A stretch of DNA of 10,424 bases, taken from assembly GCA_020431945.1 (NCBI GenBank), contig JAGQHH010000377.1, positions 1 through 10,424 of the forward strand, written 5' to 3'. Below, in pieces: positions 7,121 through 10,424 of the stretch. Numbering within the stretch: the stretch's first letter is position 1; every line of letters begins with the position of its first letter. Origin of the DNA: Cyanobacteria bacterium HKST-UBA02 (lineage in GTDB: Bacteria > Cyanobacteriota > Vampirovibrionia > Obscuribacterales > Obscuribacteraceae). Position numbers and translations under genes: made by a program. The notes below the pieces were generated by a model. It was not told the DNA's origin, did not search any database, and was given only the letters and a program-made list of their open reading frames with translations.

Positions 7121-7150
7121 TTGTCAGCGGGCTCTGATCTGAACTAGAAT
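7121..7150 (+). promoter_or_regulatory. Sigma70-type promoter candidate for the histidine kinase
   Basis: TTGTCA (7121-7126) and TAGAAT (7145-7150) are separated by 18 bp. The -10 ends 32 bp before the ATG at 7183, giving a short leader of about 25 nt. It lies in the 214-bp gap downstream of the protease hairpin, consistent with the kinase being transcribed on its own. Apart from the hairpin and this element I see nothing in that gap. Confidence 0.5.
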
Positions 7151-7182
7151 AGGCCCACGGCGGAACTTCGAACTACTTATCA

Positions 7183-8760
7183 ATGACCAGCGAGACAAAA
7201 GGAACATCCGGGGAAAGAAAAGACGGGCGAGAAGGAGAGAATCATGATCTGGACTACCAGATAAGTATGCTCCTCAACCGGGATGACATAAGCGAAGGCG
7301 ATCTTCCCATTCCAGGGAAGGTACGCCGCAAACTCCTGCTTGTCAGAAGTCGGGACGGTAGTCTGACAACCCTGGCAGAAAGGCTAGCCGCCTCCTTTGA
7401 GGCCGACTTCAGCCTGCAATCCGCTTACTCCATCGATGAGGCTCTCAGAGCGCTCTCCAGACAGAGGTTCAGCCTGGTGGCTCTGGATCCGTCCCTGCCG
7501 GATGCCCCGGGTCTTGACGGGGTGAGAGCCCTCCGGGACTATCTCGATGTTCCTCTGGTGATTATTGCCGAGAGAGATGAAAGAGAGCTGGCTCTTGAAG
7601 CGCTCAATCTGGGAGTAGAGGATTATTTGATCGCCGGAGCCGATGTCGAGATGATTGGAAGAGCAATTCTTTTTTCCATCGAGCGTCGGCGTGCGGACAG
7701 ACTGGAGAGAGCCTCTCTCAAGCTGGAAAAACTGGCGACCAGAGACGTTATCGAGCACGCGCCGATAATGATAGCCAGAATTGATGAGGACTTCCTGATA
7801 CGGGACTGCAATTCCAGCTTCGCAACATCAGCCGGCTGCAGCCTGCAGGAGATCAAAGGGCTCGACCTGCTCGAGGTCATACCGGACCTGGCCATGTGCC
7901 ACATTCTCACAACGGCACTTTCTAGTGGCTCTACATTCACAGGTCGACTGCCTATTCACAGACTGCACGAGCGTAAAGATCTCGACTCCACCTGGGATAT
8001 TTATATCTGGCCGGTCAAACATTCTATGAGCGAGCGAAAAGAAGCTCTGCTGATCGCGGTTGATGTGTCGAAAGAGACCCATCTTGAAGCCGAGCGTGAC
8101 GAATTCGTCGCCTCCCTCGCTCACGAGGTTCGCAATCCTCTATACGGACAGGTCCAGGTTCTGGAAGCTCTTATGAGCAAGCCCGAATCCCAGGACCAGC
8201 AGAAAATCCTTACCCAGCTTCGGGACAGCGCCCGCGACCTCCTTGGTCTCCTTGACGATCTGATGGGAGTCTACGCCATGGGATCGCATCACAACGACGC
8301 CTGCGAGCTTGTCGACTTTGAGATGCTACTCGAGAGGCAGCTCGAAAAAATAAGGATTCCTGGCTCTCTTTTCGGCAAGGAAGTCGAAATCAGACGCGCG
8401 TCTGAGATTCCACCAGTTAATGCAAACCGGATCAAGCTAGAGAGAGTTCTGGCGAACCTGCTGCATAACGCCTTGAAATTCTCGGATCCACGAACAAAGA
8501 TACTTATCGACCTTGCAGTGGAGACCAAAAATCTTCTGTTCTCTATCAGTAACCGGACAAGTTACATCGATTCGACCGACCTGGAGCCCTTGTTCGATCG
8601 TTTTTCGGGTGGCTCGGCTCAACCTCATTCCTCGGGCTTCGGACTCTATCTCACCCGCAAGATCCTTAGCTCTATGGGTGGAAGCATCGAGGCGCGGAGC
8701 GAGCGTCCGGGTGAAATAACATTCTCGGTCAGGCTGGCCCTCGCCCCGAAAACAAGATAA
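7183..8760 (+). CDS. Soluble sensor histidine kinase: degenerate receiver, PAS, HisKA, HATPase
   Basis: This 525-residue cytosolic two-component kinase has no membrane segment. A receiver-like domain spans about 49-165: LVALDPSLPD keeps a candidate phospho-acceptor Asp102, but the usual acidic pair is replaced by VRSRD (54-58), the Thr/Ser switch position by Ala (IIAE), and the conserved Lys after DYL by Ala (DYLIAGAD). A helical linker (166-186) leads to a PAS-like domain (about 187-298). HisKA carries the H-box SLAHEVRNPL (His314). In the ATPase domain the N-box is ANLLHNALKFS (424-434) and the G2-like box is SSGFGLYL (483-490). The G1 DxGxG motif is missing and reads SNRTSYI, with Asn at the Asp position, as in CusS-like kinases. 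No response regulator gene is adjacent, so it is an orphan within this window. The ATG at 7183 has no clear Shine-Dalgarno. Confidence 0.9.
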   Translation: MTSETKGTSGERKDGREGENHDLDYQISMLLNRDDISEGDLPIPGKVRRKLLLVRSRDGSLTTLAERLAASFEADFSLQSAYSIDEALRALSRQRFSLVALDPSLPDAPGLDGVRALRDYLDVPLVIIAERDERELALEALNLGVEDYLIAGADVEMIGRAILFSIERRRADRLERASLKLEKLATRDVIEHAPIMIARIDEDFLIRDCNSSFATSAGCSLQEIKGLDLLEVIPDLAMCHILTTALSSGSTFTGRLPIHRLHERKDLDSTWDIYIWPVKHSMSERKEALLIAVDVSKETHLEAERDEFVASLAHEVRNPLYGQVQVLEALMSKPESQDQQKILTQLRDSARDLLGLLDDLMGVYAMGSHHNDACELVDFEMLLERQLEKIRIPGSLFGKEVEIRRASEIPPVNANRIKLERVLANLLHNALKFSDPRTKILIDLAVETKNLLFSISNRTSYIDSTDLEPLFDRFSGGSAQPHSSGFGLYLTRKILSSMGGSIEARSERPGEITFSVRLALAPKTR

Positions 8761-8797
8761 GCTCGATAGCGCCAAATTCTGGGCATATCAATAGCAA

Positions 8798-9142
8798 ATG
8801 AAGTACTGGCTCATTTTCTTACCAGTCTTGTTGACTCTTTCCACGGCCCATTCCGGAGCCGGTATCTTGCCATGGCCCGTATCCCTTTCGGTCAAGAACA
8901 AATCAGGTGCTGCGGGCAAGTCCATAGCAGTGAAATGCACCCATCGCAATCATCTTAACCGGGCCCGGGTTCCAAGGAAACAGGCAACACAATTTAGCAG
9001 CGGGCGGAGCCAAATCGCAGCTGCGGTCCTGACGACCAGAGGGAGAGGCCTAACCAGTCTTAATACAAATTCCGGAACTCGGTGTTTTGCCCCAGGCCCG
9101 GGTAGCCCTGTCTGGCTTCTTTACGGCATTCTCTTGCTATGA
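8798..9142 (+). CDS. Doubtful small ORF with a signal-peptide-like N-terminus
   Basis: This 114-codon frame starts MKYWLIFLPVLLTLSTAHSG, a good secretion signal in shape (Lys, hydrophobic core, small residues before a possible cleavage site). After about residue 45 the sequence looks poorly coding: mixed third positions, many Arg/Ser/Gly, no recognisable domain, and a hydrophobic last few residues. There is no ribosome binding site. It could be a small secreted protein, the remnant of a decayed exported-protein gene, or chance. It is the only candidate in the 423-bp interval between the kinase and the transporter (8761-9183), which otherwise shows only an inverted repeat near its end. Confidence 0.25.
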   Translation: MKYWLIFLPVLLTLSTAHSGAGILPWPVSLSVKNKSGAAGKSIAVKCTHRNHLNRARVPRKQATQFSSGRSQIAAAVLTTRGRGLTSLNTNSGTRCFAPGPGSPVWLLYGILLL

Positions 9143-9178
9143 AATCCGATTCCCAGGATCCCTCATAGACTCGGATTT
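9142..9178. promoter_or_regulatory. Inverted repeat just upstream of the SulP gene
   Basis: AAATCCGA (9142-9149) and TCGGATTT (9171-9178) form a perfect 8-bp inverted repeat with a 21-nt spacer, ending 5 bp before the transporter ATG. This leader has no clear Shine-Dalgarno. As DNA it could be an operator; as RNA it could fold over the start region. Function is inferred from position only. Confidence 0.35.
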
Positions 9179-9183
9179 AAACA

Positions 9184-10424
9184 ATGAAAGAAGAAACGAA
9201 ACAGGCAAGCGAGGCCCGGACCTCGATACTTTCGGATTTGCTTGCATCAGTAGTGGTTTTTCTGGTGGCCCTGCCCCTCTGTATGGGTATCGCCATTGCC
9301 TGCGGCATGCCTGCCGGGTCCGGAATCCTCACCGGCGTCATCGGCGGTCTGCTAGTCGGGTCCCTGGCCGGAGCTCCGCTCCAGGTGAGCGGGCCGGCAG
9401 CCGGTCTGGTGGTGGTGGTGGTGGAGATCGTGCAGCAGCACGGTATCGAGAGCCTCGGGGTGATCATCCTCCTGGCAGGCGCCATGCAGCTCGCCGCAGG
9501 CCAGTTCGGACTGGGGCAATGGTTCCGGGCGGTGCCGCCGGCGGTGGTGCACGGCATGCTATCCGGAATCGGTCTCCTGCTTTTATCGAGCCAGTTCCAC
9601 GTGATGCTCGATGACACTCCGAGAAAAACAGCCCTGGAGAACATCATCTCCATCCCGATAGCGATCTGGGAAGGGCTCGCCTCCTCCCAGATCGAGCCGC
9701 ATCATCTGGCGGCGGTGATTGGCGCCAGCACAATCGCCATCATCATCGCCTGGGAAAGGCTCCCCTTCGGCAGATTCATCCCCGGAGCCCTGGTGGCCAT
9801 CGTCACTGTCACTCTGGTGGAAGGCACGCTCAAGCTTCCGGTCAAGCATGTGGACATGCAGGGAGGACTCCTGGATGTGATTCGCCTGCCCAGCCTCCAG
9901 TCCTTTTCTCATATCACCTCTTCGGACTTGCTGCTCGATGCCGTGGTGGTGGCATTCATCGCCAGTTGCGAGACCATGCTCACCTGCACCGCCGTGGATC
10001 GCCTGGCCATCGGTCACCGCACTCGCTATGACCAGGAGCTCAAAGCCCAGGGCACAGGCAACATGCTCTGCGGACTTCTGGGCATCCTGCCCATGACCGG
10101 GGTGATCGTGCGCTCCGGAGTGAATGTCAGAGCCGGGGCGAAGACCAGGCTCTCGGCAATCCTTCATGGTTGCTGGCTGGTTCTCTTCGTCGTCTTTCTG
10201 CCTTTCATAGTCGAGCTCATTCCTGTATCGAGCCTGGCAGCCCTGCTTGTGCTCACAGGCTATAAGCTCCTCCATTCCACCGAAGCCAAAGAGCTGAAAA
10301 ACTACGGTCGATCGCAGGTGGCGATCTGGGCGATTACCGTTGCCTCGATAGTGCTTATCGATTTGCTCACCGGCGTTCTGATCGGGGTGATCATCTCCAT
10401 AGCCAAGCTCCTCTATGATTTCTC
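9184..10424 (+). CDS. SulP-family (SLC26-like) anion transporter, 3' end outside the window
   Basis: The window shows 413 residues of an inner-membrane SulP transporter; the gene runs off the end. The ATG at 9184 is the first start after an in-frame TAA at 9178. A short charged N-terminus precedes membrane segment 1 (SILSDLLASVVVFLVALPLC). Family hallmarks are the ALPLCMGIA / GMPAGSGILTG region (29-51), LQVSGPAAGL (66-75), ASCETMLTCTAVDRL (260-274), GNMLCGLLGILPMTGVIVRS (292-311) and NVRAGAKTRLSAILHG (314-329). Roughly ten or more hydrophobic segments are visible. PLCMGIA with VSGPAAGL resembles the subgroup annotated as sulfate or bicarbonate transporters, some of which are fused to carbonic anhydrase. 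Whether a STAS or carbonic anhydrase domain follows cannot be seen. The anion is not determinable here. Confidence 0.93.
   Translation, partial: MKEETKQASEARTSILSDLLASVVVFLVALPLCMGIAIACGMPAGSGILTGVIGGLLVGSLAGAPLQVSGPAAGLVVVVVEIVQQHGIESLGVIILLAGAMQLAAGQFGLGQWFRAVPPAVVHGMLSGIGLLLLSSQFHVMLDDTPRKTALENIISIPIAIWEGLASSQIEPHHLAAVIGASTIAIIIAWERLPFGRFIPGALVAIVTVTLVEGTLKLPVKHVDMQGGLLDVIRLPSLQSFSHITSSDLLLDAVVVAFIASCETMLTCTAVDRLAIGHRTRYDQELKAQGTGNMLCGLLGILPMTGVIVRSGVNVRAGAKTRLSAILHGCWLVLFVVFLPFIVELIPVSSLAALLVLTGYKLLHSTEAKELKNYGRSQVAIWAITVASIVLIDLLTGVLIGVIISIAKLLYDF
9409..9423 (+). repeat. Five GTG triplets in the SulP gene
   Basis: Five in-frame GTG codons encode a run of five valines (residues 76-80) in a membrane segment. 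Loss or gain of one unit keeps the frame, so any slippage would only change helix length by one residue. Confidence 0.8.

Noticed and set aside
7044..7137. 30-residue micro-ORF in the gap before the histidine kinase
   Set aside because: The peptide is low in recognisable features, a GGAAGA abuts the ATG with no spacing, and it overlaps the candidate kinase promoter.
8959..9103. GC palindrome CCGGGCCCGG and a repeated GGCCCGGGT in the kinase/transporter interval
   Set aside because: There is no T-run for a terminator, and the nine-base repeat is plausible by chance in GC-rich DNA.

Overview
The window is ordinary chromosomal DNA of a moderately GC-rich bacterium, with mostly G or C at third codon positions. 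It shows no phage, insertion-sequence, CRISPR, tRNA or rRNA signal. UGA acts as a normal stop for the epimerase and the thiolase, so the standard code applies. A signal-peptide/lipobox protein and a membrane anion transporter fit many phyla. The sequence alone does not fix the taxon; an uncultured or little-studied lineage is a guess.

Layout. Bases 1-3053 (+) form a tight three-gene run: the 3' part of a B12-dependent acyl-CoA mutase large subunit (methylmalonyl/isobutyryl-CoA mutase type, without its B12-binding domain), a family 2 glycosyltransferase, and an NAD(P)-dependent sugar epimerase/dehydratase of the extended SDR family. Bases 3167-4345 (+) encode an exported, probably lipid-anchored caspase-like protein with a Pro/Thr-rich repeat tail. 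Its frame stays open and coding-like for 31 codons beyond a TGA, to 4441. Bases 4422-5765 (-) encode a FadI-like thiolase that converges on the caspase gene. Bases 5820-6968 (+) encode a trypsin-like serine protease, divergent from the thiolase and followed by a hairpin. Bases 7183-8760 (+) encode a soluble sensor histidine kinase (degenerate receiver, PAS, HisKA, ATPase) behind a good sigma70-type promoter candidate. Bases 8761-9183 have little coding content: one doubtful small secreted ORF and an inverted repeat. From 9184 to the window end (+) runs a SulP-family anion transporter, open at its 3' end.

How the genes work together. The mutase and thiolase point to acyl-CoA metabolism (propionate or branched-chain acids, and fatty-acid beta-oxidation). 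The glycosyltransferase and epimerase point to cell-surface glycan synthesis. The caspase-like protein and the serine protease are two unrelated proteolytic enzymes with unknown targets. I see no convincing evidence of a dedicated defence or conflict system. The most notable points are the in-frame TGA with a coding-like continuation in the caspase gene, the histidine kinase with a degenerate receiver and a missing G1 motif, and the protease with unrecognised flanking regions.
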